In this document: in pieces, positions 24,085-33,964 of the stretch
Layout: the number at the start of each line of letters is the position of its first letter
Numbering within the stretch: position 1 is the first letter of the stretch
From: Achatina immaculata
Lineage: Eukaryota; Mollusca; Gastropoda; Stylommatophora; Achatinidae
DNA length: 64,000 nt
Direction of reading: 5' to 3'
Assembly: GCA_009760885.1 (NCBI GenBank)
Contig: CM019701.1
Coordinates: 13,041,963 to 13,105,962 of the forward strand
Position numbers and translations under genes: made by a program
Notes under the pieces: model-generated
Told to the model about the DNA's origin: nothing
The model's database searches: none
What the model saw: the letters and a program-made list of their open reading frames with translations, nothing else

Positions 24085-24362
24085 CACCGCCCTAGCCATA
24101 ACTTGATATTAACGGAGAAAGATGTATATAACAGGTTATGGTTAGAACTAGTGGATCGCCCTAGCCAGAACTTGATATTAATGTAGAAAGATGTATATAA
24201 CAGGTTATGATTAGAACTAGTGGATCGCCCTAGCCAGAACTTGATATTAATGTAGAAAGATGTATATAACAGGTTATGGTTAGAACTAGTGGATCGCCCT
24301 AGCCAGAACTTGATATTAACGTAAAAAGATGTATACAACAGGTTATGGTTAGAACTAGTGGA
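24085..24362. repeat. 69-bp minisatellite, 4 units
   Basis: Four units have cores GCCAGAACTTGATATTAATG, AGATGTATATAACAGGTTAT and GGTTAGAACTAGTGGATCGC. Since 69 is a multiple of three, the minus strand shows an 84-codon repeated frame, which I do not regard as a gene. Confidence 0.95.
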
Positions 24363-24839
24363 GACTGGAGGCCTAATGATAATTTTCTACCGAATGAAGA
24401 CAGATTAAGTACTGACCGGAATGACATGGTCAGTAACTGATTTGACAGTATATGGTAAGCGTAAAACTTGATTGATCAACTTTCAGAGGTAACTATTCTC
24501 TGAGGGGAGTGTCTGCTGGCCAGGTAGTAGGGGAGATAATGCGTCTAAAAGCCGTCAAGGCTGCCATGGTTTGGTTAGAGCAAGGTTGCGTTTCGGTGGA
24601 GTTGAGGATCAAATATCCCGACCGTAATGAAATGGTCTGATTTACTGACAGGTGTGCACACGGTACTTTTAGGAGCTTAAGTCGTAGTATCAAGTAAGTG
24701 GATCACGCTACTCCATTTGATAGTTATCTCGCGTGGCCAAATTCGCAAGAGATGGGACTGTCACAGGGAGAGGGTCGACTGAGAGAAGTCACAGAAAGTA
24801 TACCTCCTTGACGCTCTTGATGTATGACAAACTGTTGCC

Positions 24840-25060
24840 GCCTTTGAAGCTTTGTGCTCCTGCTACGACTATTTCCACGCTTGAAGCTTTGTGTTCCTGC
24901 TACGACTATTTCAACGTTTGAAGCTTTTTGTTCCTGCTACGACTATTTCCACGCTTGAAGCTATGTGCTCCTGCTACGACTGTTTCCACGCTTGAAGCTT
25001 TGTGTTCCTGCTACGACTATTTCCACGCTTAAATCTTGGTGCTCCTGTGATGGTTTATTT
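24840..25060. repeat. 37-bp minisatellite, about 6 units
   Basis: The cores are CGCTTGAAGCTTTGTGCTCC and TGCTACGACTATTTCCA. Units are nearly identical. Confidence 0.95.
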
Positions 25061-25563
25061 TCGGATATTGTGTGAGATCTGCGAGCGCTGCATTCTCCAT
25101 AGAGAGTTGGAGGCCGTGTGGGCAGGGGCGCTCACATTGTGAGGAGGGCGGCATGTGACAGTCTGGAAGCTGTCTCAGTTATTTCAAGAGAAAAAAATTT
25201 CCGAATGCCTATTCTTACGTAAATAAAGCCGAAGACGAACGAAGAAAGCCGAATTGGGGAAAATATGTGATCAGTCGATACGAACTCTGACGAGACTTGG
25301 TATCAAGTTATTTGCCATCGGCAAGAATAGATCCACTTTCTGCCAGACCGCTGGTCAGAGATCGCCTCAGCTGGGCACAGGTCCGACTGAAATGACCCAG
25401 GTTAGCCCAGCGGTCAGGTTAGAAACCAATCTCCACTAGGCTACGACATAATCTGAAAGATGTAGCTTACTTGATGTAGCTCGTAAATACCCTGGGCGTA
25501 TGGCTGTTATCTTACCCACTCTCTATGCTTCATTGCTCTGCTCTCTCACCCTGCTGTTATTTT

Positions 25564-25564
<1 letters not shown>
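25061..25564. other. Low-copy sequence, no gene recognised
   Basis: This is a slightly GC-richer stretch with one 61-codon frame (25254-25439), unrecognised. It ends at a (CT)n tract. Confidence 0.45.

Positions 25565-25614
<50 letters not shown>
25565..25614. repeat. (CT)n microsatellite
   Basis: About 25 CT dinucleotides stand immediately upstream of the LINE fragment. Confidence 0.97.
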
Positions 25615-25616
<2 letters not shown>

Positions 25617-25617
25617 T

Positions 25618-26059
25618 TCAAATAGAATCATTTTTAACAAAGTTAAGTTTGTTCAAAGAATTCTGTCGCACAATGCTCCGACTTACTTGTGGTCACTGTT
25701 TACGTATAAAACACTAAACATAGCCAGCGTTTAAAAAACTCTCTTCTTCCTAAACTCAGGATTGATCTGTACAAGAAAAGTCTTGCATACCCCGCAGTAC
25801 AGCTCTGGAACACCCTCCCCTACCATTTAAAATTCATTAGTAATACTTCATCCTTTAACTCAAACCTGTTTCATTATTTACTTGCTTGTAATTATATGCC
25901 TCCATAAAATAACCAGCACTCTCTCAACTCATTACTCGCCAACCATCAAGTATTAAAATGACATAGTTAGAAAAGCAACTTGTTAGATATTGTTAGAAAT
26001 TATTGTAATGTTTGTTTAAAAAAACATATTTAGAAGATCTGTATTTACAATGTATTTTT

Positions 26060-26129
<70 letters not shown>

Positions 26130-26375
26130 GTCTGTGTGTATGTGTTGGTGAGAGCTATTTTATTAAGTTAATTACTTCTTCTCTTTTACTTTGAATGTAA
26201 TAGTTAAATATTACACTCTTTGTTTTTTTCCTAATTTAATTTGTATATTTATATTAAATCGAGTGTGTGAGAAGAATGAAAGATGGAGCGATGAAGGGCA
26301 GAATGTAAGACGGGCCTGCGTTCCCAATTCTTTACCCTTTAAAAATAAGGATTATTCATTCATTCATTTCTTCAT
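25618..26375 (+). mobile_element. L2/CR1-like LINE 3' end with (ATTC)n tail
   Basis: A LINE C-terminus (25621-25908) is followed by a 3' region with a (TA)n(TG)n run (26066-26130). It ends in the tail GGGCAGAATGTAAGACGGGC, TTTACCCTTTAAAAATAAGG and ATTCATTCATTC at 26295-26372. The same tail without coding part is scattered at 3183, 10285, 10871 and 12411, and this copy supplies the link between tail and LINE clade. Whether all 750 bp is one insertion is inferred from order only. Confidence 0.65.
25621..25908 (+). pseudogene. L2/CR1-like LINE ORF2 C-terminus, frameshifted
   Basis: The first frame reads NKVKFVQRILSHNAPTYLWS up to a stop near 25734. A shifted frame then continues LPKLRIDLYKKSLAYPAVQL, WNTLPYHLKFISNTSSFN and ends at about 25906. 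The pattern 'APTYL...LRIDLYKKS..YPAVQLWNTLP..L......SFN..L..YL' is the conserved C-terminal region that follows the RT domain in L2/CR1/Jockey-group ORF2 proteins. One frameshift separates the halves. There is no RT core in the window, so the clade call rests on this region alone. Confidence 0.75.
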
Positions 26376-26389
26376 TCCTCTGCTCTCTC

Positions 26390-26397
26390 ACCCTGCT

Positions 26398-26442
<45 letters not shown>

Positions 26443-27400
26443 GGTTCATTGCTCTGCTCTCACCTGCTTTTATCCTACTCTCTCTTTTTTCTCTGCTTCA
26501 TTGTCCTGCTCTCTCCCCTGCTTTTATCGTACTCTCTCTCTCTCTCCCTATGCTTCATTGTCCTGCTCTCTCCCATGCTTTTATCGTACTCTCTCTCTCT
26601 CTCCCTATGCTTCACTGTCCTGCTCTCTCTCCTTGCTTTTATCTTTCTCTCTCTCTCCCTATGCTTCATTGTCCTGCTCTCTCCCATGCTTTTATCGTAC
26701 TCTCTCTCTCTCTCCCTATGCTTCATTGTCCTGCTCTCTCCCATGCTTTTATCGTACTCTCTCTCTCTCTCCCTATGCTTCACTGTCCTGCTCTCTTCCT
26801 TGCTTTTATCGTACTCTCTCTCTCTCCCTATGCTTCACTGTCCTGCTCTCTTCCTTGCTTTTATCGTACTCTCTCTCTCTCCCTATGCTTCATTGTCCTG
26901 CTCTCTCCCATGCTTTTATCGTACTCTCTCTCTCTCTCCCTATGCTTCACTGTCCTGCTCTCTTCCTTGCTTTTATCGTACTCTCTCTCTCTCCCTATGC
27001 TTCATTGTCCTGCTCTCTCCCCTGCTTTTATCGTACTCTCTCTCTCTCCCTATGCTTCATTGTCCTGCTCTCTTCCTTGCTTTTATCGTACTCTCTCTCC
27101 CTATGCTTCATTGTCCTGCTCTCTTCCCTGCTTTTATCGTAATCTATATATATATGTTTCACTGCCCTGCTTTTTCATCCTTCTATTATCTTCCTTTCTC
27201 TCTCTCTCTCTATGCTTCATTGTCCTGCTCTCTCTCTCCCTGATTAAATCTTTCTCTCTCTATGCTTCATTGCCCTGCTCTCTCTCTCCCTGATGTTATC
27301 TTCCTCTCTCTCTATCTATCTATGCATCATTACCCTGCTCTCTCACCCTGATGTTATCTTCCTCTCTCTCTATCTATGCTTCATTACCCTGCTCTCTCAC
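26390..27400. repeat. CT-rich 50-57-bp minisatellite, about 17 units
   Basis: Units combine TATGCTTCATTGTCCTGCTC, TCTCCCATGCTTTTATCGTA and a (CT)n of variable length. Unit length therefore varies (about 50-57 bp). All three plus-strand frames are open for 230-350 codons (26191-27293). This results from a unit lacking stop trinucleotides and is not evidence of coding. Confidence 0.95.
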
Positions 27401-27404
27401 CCTG

Positions 27405-28400
27405 TATAAACTTCTCAGTGTAGAATAATTTCTGCTCTAAAGAGGCAGTACCCGGGAGGGGCATCACAGACTCCATGAAGCGTGCAGAGTCTTGGGTGAA
27501 AAGTCCCTGGCCGATCTGGCCTTCGGGGTCAACCCTGCAGTCAGCATCGTAGACTAAGAGCGCAAACGGCTGAAGGCCGACCTTAAGTTCCTCGACGACG
27601 TCTAGAACGTGGAACATGATGGTGGCCTCTGGAACTAGACAAACTATGACACACTGGACACCGTCAGCACTGATATGTAAGCCTGTTACCCAGCCAGCTT
27701 TCTGGGAGAGGGTGAGGCTAAGACATTTTTCGGGCGGTTCGGACACCCCACTCACCACATGACTCGTATTTCAGTTAACGGCCCCACCCCCCAAGATATG
27801 GGCACCAGGTTTTGCCAAGATTAAGGAATGTGATTTTGTCCCCATCTGCCACCCAGTCGTCCCCGCCTCATTCGGAAAGCGTTTCTCAGAGTCATGTTGG
27901 AGCCCGAACCCACAACCCGCCTTCCTGGCTGAGACAGGTCTCCTGCAAAGTCCCATGGTTGGTGAAGCCAGCGTAGCTTGTCAGAAGCAAATCGAGATCT
28001 GGCTCCCAGAAAGCCATGATCAAGGGCTGCAAGTTCACGCAGGTCAGCAAGGCCGATGGCAAGATATTGGCAGGAAGGCATGTGACTGACCAACGAGAAC
28101 TCGACTTCCTCGTGGGAAACCCCCAACAAAGAGTCAGCTCTGGTTAGCGACCCTCATAGATGCCCTCTAGACCATATACTCATATACTGTGATGATTCGA
28201 GCCCCAGTACATTCGCCTGTCGCTATAACTGGCCAGATCTGAGCCGCTCGAGGCTGTCAGGGTTGCTGCTGACAGCCTCTTTCAGCATCTTTTGCTCAGC
28301 CTCTCTCAGCATCTTATGCTCAGCCTCTTTGACACGCGACGCCACGCCCACAAGTATCAAGGCCCATTGATAAACCTTGTTGGCAACACACTTTCCGCGC
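27405..28400. other. GC-rich island of unknown origin
   Basis: Composition changes sharply from the AT-rich surroundings. Minus-strand open frames at 27384-27758 (124 codons, with AGWVTGLHISADGVQCVIVC) and 27821-28129 (102 codons) look more protein-like than others in the window, but I recognise no family. A B-box-like GGTTCGGGCTCC on the minus strand (about 27889-27900) hints at SINE content, but no A box is evident. A 24-bp unit repeats about three times at 28265-28335 (CAGCCTCT...CAGCATCTT). It could be an exon pair, a transposon fragment or a captured sequence; undecided. Confidence 0.4.
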
Positions 28401-28497
28401 TATTGGTTACAGTCAGCACATGGTTTGCATATATTGTTAACAATATGTTTTAGAATATACCTACCTGAAAATATGAGAAGATAGAAATACAATTTTA

Positions 28498-28868
28498 ACA
28501 CGAGCACAAGTGAGTGGCAAGGTACAACAAGAACAAGAATCAGTGACGAGGCACAACAAGAACACAAGTGAGTGACAAGGTACAACAAGAACAAGAATCA
28601 GTGACGAGGCACAACAAGAACACAAGTGAGTGACAAGGTACAACAAGAACAAGAATCAGTGACGAGGCACAACAAGAACACAAGTGAGTGACAAGCTACA
28701 ACAAGAACAAGAATCAGTGACGAGGCACAACAAAGAACACAAGTGAGTGGCAAGGTACAACAAGTACACAAGTGAGTGACAAGGTACAACAAGAACACAA
28801 GTGAGTGGCAAGGTACAACAAGTACACAAGTGAGTGACAAGGTACAACAAGAACACAAGTGAGTGACA
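28498..28868. repeat. 29-bp minisatellite, about 13 units
   Basis: Two variants of a 29-bp unit (ACAAGTGAGTGACAAGGTAC and AGAATCAGTGACGAGGCAC, each followed by AACAAGAAC) alternate in the left half, giving a 58-bp higher-order period. The related array of unit 2 starts at 38863, cut by the gap. Confidence 0.95.
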
Positions 28869-28929
28869 ACTAGTATAAGTAAGAATTCCTAACTTACAGC
28901 TATAAATAAACAGATGGAATGCAATCGCT

Positions 28930-29474
28930 ACTGCTTCTTTTTGTAAAAATAAAGGTTCAATCTACACAAACCTTAGCCTTTTATAACTAAAAGTTTTGTT
29001 TTCCAAATTGTAGAAACCATTAAAACACGAGCGACATCTTTAAAGTTTCCATTTGCTGGTCCTAGTACAGTCGCGCTATAACAGTGATCGCAAAATCGCC
29101 CCCCCCCCTCTCCCGGGACGGCATAGGACTGTGGTGTTATTGTTGCATAATATTACGTAAGAGAAATAAATATTATTCATAGTTTTATATTTCATTATTA
29201 GTATTTTCATTTATAAGCTATAATCATAAATGTGGACTACCATCCACTTACAAGGTGGCATTCGGTCTCTTAGTAAACAAAGGGTAACAATCGAGTCACT
29301 CGTGTCATAAAAGAAATTGTTATGTCCCTTTCGATTTTCAGATTTTTTGATCACAAGCTTGTCGACCTTTGGTTTAGTACAATCATTTTTGCGTCCCTTC
29401 TTTGTCCATAAGCCACAAGCGAGTGCATTTTTTTACCTCCCTTGGTCAGTCTTGATAAACTTTACTTCATCTTC
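28930..29474 (+). repeat. Module with C-tract, plus-strand copy 1
   Basis: This segment is shared with 39090-39660 (plus) and 19312-19905 (minus). It includes AAACCTTAGCCTTTTATAAC, a poly-C tract at 29099-29109, GACGGCATAGGACTGTGG and TAAACTTTACTTCATCTTC. Nothing coding is recognised; the 72-codon frame at 29317-29535 is not conserved. Confidence 0.85.
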
Positions 29475-29830
29475 TGTTGTTTATCAGTTGGAGTATTTAT
29501 GTTATCATTTATCTATTCTTTCGTTTATCAGTTGATGCATTTAAGTTGTCATCCATTTCTTCTTTTCTCTATCAGTTGACGTATTTAAGTTATCATCCAT
29601 TTCCTCTTTCTTTTCGTTTATTAATTGAAGTATTTATGTTATCATTTAGCTATTCTTTCGTTTACCAGCTGAAGTATTTATTTTATCATTTAGCTATTCT
29701 TTCGTTTACCAGCTGAAGTATTTATTTTATCATTTATCTATTCTATTGTTTATCAGTTGAAGTATTTATGTTATCATTTTGTTTCGTTTATCCCTTGGAA
29801 TATTTATGTTATCACGAATTTCTTATTCTG
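29475..29830. repeat. About 44-bp AT-rich array, unit 1
   Basis: The cores are TATTTATGTTATCATTTATC and TTCTTTCGTTTATCAGTTGA, in about 8 imperfect units. It is the reverse complement of the array at 18991-19312 and parallel to 39660-40150. Confidence 0.85.
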
Positions 29831-29934
29831 TCTATCAACTGGAGTGTTTCTCATATCATCCGTTTCTTATGTATCATTTATCTTCCAGAATATAAATGTT
29901 CTTATCTCTCTTCATTGTCATATATATTGAATTA

Positions 29935-30025
29935 TGATAATCTAGATAAGACCGTCTTGGAAGGGTACATAACGGGAAAAAGAAAGATAGGAAGACCTAA
30001 GAAGATAGGAAGTTTATTTTGCCAA
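29935..30025 (+). mobile_element. RTE family C scrap
   Basis: The plus strand encodes YDNLDKTVLEGYITGKRKIG and RPKK, matching the NLEKTVLEGYIMGKRKRGRPKRR segment at 13207. Homology then breaks off into unrelated sequence. The same scrap with the same break occurs at 40250-40340, so it predates the macro-duplication. Confidence 0.75.
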
Positions 30026-30061
30026 CAATGATTTCTCAACAATCAAGTATCACACGTGGCG

Positions 30062-30919
30062 CACGAAACTCTCTACCAGACCACGCTGTTCTATGAGACT
30101 CTCTACCAGACCACGCTGTTCTATGAGACTCTTTACCAGACCACGCTGTTCTATGAGACTCTCTACCAGACCACGCTGTTCTATGAGACTCTCTACCAGA
30201 CCACGCTGTTCTATGAAACTCTCTACCAGACCACGCTGCTCTATGAGACTCTATACCAGACCACGCTGTTCTATGAGACTCACTACCAGACCACGCTCCT
30301 CTATGAGACTCTTTACCAGACCACGCTGGTCTATGAGACTCTCTACCAGACCACGCTTCTCTATGAGACTCTTTACCAGACCACGCTCCTCTATGAGACT
30401 CTCTACCAGACCACGCTTCTCTATGAGACTCTTTACCAGACCACGCTGTTCTATGAGACTCTTTACCAGACCACGCTGTTCTATGAGACTCTTTACCAGA
30501 CCACGCTGTTCTATTAGACTCTTTACCAGACCACGCTGGTCTATGAGACTCTCTACCAGACCACGCTGTTCTATGAGACTCTTTACCAGACCACGCTGTT
30601 CTATGAGACTCTTTACCAGACCACGCTGGTCTATGAGACTCTCTACCAGACCACGCTGTTCTATGAGACTCTTTACCAGACCACGCTGGTCTATGAGACT
30701 CTACCAGACCACGCTGTTCTATGAGACTCTATACCAGACCACGCTGTTCTATGAGACTCTCTACCAAACTACACTGTTCTATGAGACTCTCTACCAAACT
30801 ACGCTGTTCTATGAGACTCTCTACCAGACCGTGCTGCTCTTTGAGACTCTCTACCAGACCACGCTGTTCTATGAGACTCTACCAGACCACGCTGTTCTAT
30901 GAGACTCTATACCAGACCA
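30062..30919. repeat. 30-bp minisatellite, about 28 units
   Basis: The unit is TACCAGACCACGCTGTTCTA followed by TGAGACTCTC. The array continues after the RTE A insertion (31553-31797) and again after the 2-kb insertion (33813-33895). All three forward frames are open as ten-residue repeats (for example YETLYQTTLF), a consequence of a 30-bp period without stops. Confidence 0.96.
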
Positions 30920-31552
30920 TCATCATCATCATCATCAGGTACCTTGCCGACTGGCGTTGGCTATTATGCTTCTCCAGAGTACCCGATCCTTCATGCAAGC
31001 CATCAGTTCAGTTGGTGATCTCCTCTCACACCATCCCGTCAGACTGTCCAGTATCATTTCTCTTGGTCTTCCTCTTGATCTTCTTCCTTCTATTTTTCCT
31101 GTTGTTATAATATTTTCAATGCCCCCTCTTCTCATTGCATGTCCTATGAAAGTACATTGTCTCTCTCTTATCTTTCTGACAAGGTTTTTTGTCTCTCCAG
31201 CTCTTCTCATACATTCTTCATTAGTTAGTTTTGCTGTCCAGGGGATTCGCAACATTCTTCTAATAAACCACATTTCTGCTGCTTCCAATGATTTTTGTGC
31301 AGACTTGCCTATTGTCCATGATTCACTTCCATATAACAAGATAGGTTCAATATAGCATTTTAGGACTCGTTTTCTAACATTCATTGATAAAGATGTGTTA
31401 GCTAATATGTTTCTCATTCTCTGAAATGCAGTCTTTGTTTGACCTATTCTGTTCCTAATTTCTGTTCTGCATTTCCCATCTGAAGTTATTACTGCTCCAA
31501 GGTATTTGAACTTCTGCACCTACTTTAGAATGGTTCCGTTTAATTTAATACT
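30920..31552 (-). mobile_element. RTE family A LINE, 633-bp copy, 12-bp TSD
   Basis: A 5'-truncated RTE A lies in the 30-bp array. The TSD TATACCAGACCA is at 30908-30919 and 31553-31564, and the (ATC)n tail is at the left end. The uninterrupted insertion site is seen in every neighbouring repeat unit. It is absent from unit 2, so the insertion postdates the duplication or was lost there. Confidence 0.96.
30935..31519 (-). pseudogene. RTE A C-terminal frame, open but truncated
   Basis: 194 codons from [18 protein letters not shown] through FQRMRNILANTSLSMNVR, LLYGSESW, RRMLRIPW and GRPREMILDSLTGW to NASRQGT and a stop at 30935-30937. There are no internal stops, so this copy is younger or better preserved than the one at 15709. 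It lacks endonuclease and RT core, so it is dead on its own. Confidence 0.9.
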
Positions 31553-31797
31553 TATACCAGACCACGCTGTTCTATGAGACTCTCTACCAGACCACGCTGC
31601 TCTATGAGACTCTTTACCAGACCACGATGTTCTATGAGACTCTTTACCAGACCACGCTGCTCAATGAAACTCTCTACCAGACCACGATACTTTATAAGCT
31701 CTCTACCAGACCACGCTGCTCTATGTGACTCTCTACAAGACCACACTGCTCTATGTGACTCTCTACAAGACCACACTGCTCTATGTGATTCTCTATC
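31553..31797. repeat. 30-bp minisatellite continued
   Basis: About 8 further units lie between the two insertions. The right-hand ones are of the variant TACAAGACCACACTGCTCTA with TGTGACTCTC, the variant that predominates in unit 2 (40440-40800). Confidence 0.95.
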
Positions 31798-32040
31798 TTC
31801 TTCTTCTTCTTCTTCGTTCACTTCTACCACCAAAAACCGCACTGTGAACCTACTGAATTCACGCATGTGGTCCTCGTTAGGTCCCGTGGTCCCCTGTGTG
31901 GTCCAAAATAGACCACACGAGTTCCACGAAAGGACCACAAGGTGTTCAGAGTATCACAGTGCTTTAGCCTGTATTCTTGGTGGGTCTCCGAAGCGGGATT
32001 GCGTGACACCGTGGTTTTCATTGCACCAGTTTGGTCTAGG

Positions 32041-32826
32041 GTTGGACTTTCTCACCGGAAGACCTCGACGTGTTTGGAATATCAGAGCATCCCCGCTGGG
32101 TGAGAGGGGTTAGCCCACCCAGGCCAGAGTTGGACTTTCTCACCGGAAAACCTCGACGTGTTTTGAGATACCCGTGTATCACCGCCGGGTGAGAGGTGGT
32201 TGCCCGTCCAGTCCAGGGTTGGACTTTCTCACCGGAAAACCTCGACGTGTTTGGAATATCAGAGCATCCCCGCTGGGTGAGAGGGGTTAGCCCACCCAGG
32301 CCAGAGTTGGACTTTCTCACCGGAAGACCTCGACGTGTTTTGAGATACCCGTGTATCACCGCCGGGTGAGAGGTGGTTGCCCGTCCAGTCCAGGGTTGGA
32401 CTTTCTCACCGGAAGACCTCGACGTGTTTTGAGATACCCGTGTATCACCGCCGGGTGAGAGGTGGTTGCCCGTCCAGTCCAGGGTTGGACTTTCTCACCG
32501 GAAGACCTCGACGTGTTTGGAATATCAGAGCATCCCCGCTGGGTGAGAGGGGTTAGCCCACCCAGGCTAGGGTTGGACTTTCTCACCGGAAGACCTCGAC
32601 GTGTTTGGAATATCAGAGCATCCCCGCTGGGTGAGAGGGGTTAGCCCACCCAGGCCAGAGTTGGACTTTCTCACCGGAAAACCTCGACGTGTTTTGAGAT
32701 ACCCGTGTATCACCGCCGGGTGAGAGGTGGTTGCCCGTCCAGTCCAGGGTTGGACTTTCTCACCGGAAAACCTCAGCGTGATTAGGATACGCAGACATCC
32801 CCGCCGGGTGAGAGGTGGTTGCCTAT
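32041..32826. repeat. 88/89-bp two-type array inside the 2-kb element
   Basis: Each unit starts GTTGGACTTTCTCACCGGAA. Type A (88 bp) continues with TTTGGAATATCAGAGCATCC and type B (89 bp) with TTTTGAGATACCCGTGTATC. Unit starts at 32041, 32129 and 32218 give the lengths. The order reads A B A B B A A B and a diverged last unit. Each unit can pair CTCACC(G)G with CC(G)GGTGAG, so a hairpin is possible in each. Confidence 0.95.
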
Positions 32827-32950
32827 CTAGACTTCCCTGGTCCAGTGTCTCCGACTTCAGCATTTTGTAGTCGTGGCCGCTACCCTTCCTAGTTGTGCCC
32901 AGGATGGAGCTTTCGTCCAGGAGGATGAATCCTCGCCACTAGTGACTTCT

Positions 32951-33268
32951 ACCCCTGGGTTGAGCCGGTTTAGGCATTATCCCAGTATGGGCGTGTTTGG
33001 GACGGGACGGACCTCTAGGGCAGAGGTACTGTGACATTCATAGCCTTCAAGATTCACCCCTGGTATGAGCCGGTTTAGGCAAAATTCACCAGTATGGGTG
33101 GTTATCAGGCGTTACCGACCTCTAGAGCGGAGGTGGCATGACATGTCTAGCCATCGAGTTCGACCCCTGGTGTGTGCCGGTTTAGGCATATTTCACCAGT
33201 GTAGGTGTATTTCGGACGTAGGCGGCCTCTAGAGCAGAGGCGCCGTGGTATAGCTCTCGTAGCGATAC
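32951..33268. repeat. 106-bp array and GC blocks inside the 2-kb element
   Basis: Three units of 105-107 bp start ACCCCTGG and contain GAGCCGGTTTAGGCA and the near-palindrome CCTCTAGAGCAGAGG. A fourth, more diverged unit lies at about 33416-33505. A GC-rich block (CCACCTTTTCC...CCGGGAGGAGCTTCACTCCACGC type) follows the third and the fourth unit, so the pair unit-plus-block is itself duplicated. Confidence 0.88.
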
Positions 33269-33964
33269 TACTGGACATATCAGCTTAAACTTCTCTTTCC
33301 ACCACCTTTTCCCATCGGCGCCGCACAGCAACCTTTATTTCCGCATTTACTTCCTTAACCGGGAGGAGCTTCACTCCACGCGCGGCATTTGAAAAGTTAA
33401 GCCAGCAGTGACTTAACCTCTGGGACAAGCCGGTTCATGCATTTCACCCGATATGACTGCATTCAGGACGTGGCTGACCTCCAGACCAGAGGTGCCGTGA
33501 TTTGACTGTTTGCTTCGCTTTATTCTTTCAACCACCTTTTCCGCAGTGATGCTGCGCGGCAACCTCATCTGCAAATTTCTTCATTGGCCGGGAAGAGCAC
33601 CGCTCCACGCACGGCAGCTGAAGATCTCGCCAACAGCGGCAGATGAGCTACCAAACGTGACACTCATCTACCCTAAGTAACTGGTTTTCAGGCGCCAGAT
33701 ATTCGCCCTCGCCCCTTCTCCTGTCAGTTTAAAACAGTTCTGCCACGGGAAGGCCAGGAGCTGGACTTGACTGCCAGAGGCTGTTTGTGGCGCGTTTGCA
33801 GTCCTTAGAACCTGATTCTCTATCAAACCACACTGCTCTATGTGATTCTCTATCAAACCACGCTGCTCTATGTGACTCTCTACAAGACCTCAGTAGTGTT
33901 CCTCACTTTCATTCTATTTTGGTGGATCTGAACGACTATTCTTGAGAGACGATAGAACTTTCCT

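Larger units (their letters stand above)
31798..33812 (-). mobile_element. 2.0-kb GC-rich insertion with internal arrays, 12-bp TSD
   Basis: The TSD TGATTCTCTATC lies at 31786-31797 and 33813-33824 in the 30-bp array. The left end is (TTC)n, that is a (GAA)n tail if read on the minus strand. This suggests a retroelement inserted by target-primed reverse transcription with its 3' end at 31798. From there it holds about 240 bp of unique sequence, a 9-unit array of 88/89 bp, about 125 bp, a 106-bp array, two copies of a roughly 110-bp GC-rich block, and about 180 bp unique at the far end. I see no RT, endonuclease or transposase frame. The open frames present run through the arrays. The class is not recognised: a LINE derivative made of 5' UTR repeats plus 3' end, or a composite SINE-like element, are both possible. 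It is absent from unit 2. Confidence 0.8.

Noticed and set aside
30056..30902. Long open frames with ten-residue repeats (YETLYQTTLF and others) at 30056-30517 and 30093-30902
   Set aside because: All registers are open because the unit is 30 bp without stops. The array is interrupted by two retroelement insertions and varies in copy number.
31824..32863. Several repeated frames with PxVRKSNSGLGGLTPLTQRG-like units
   Set aside because: They are translation of the 88/89-bp arrays; frames open on both strands and in several registers, and unit length changes (88 against 89) shift the frame between units.
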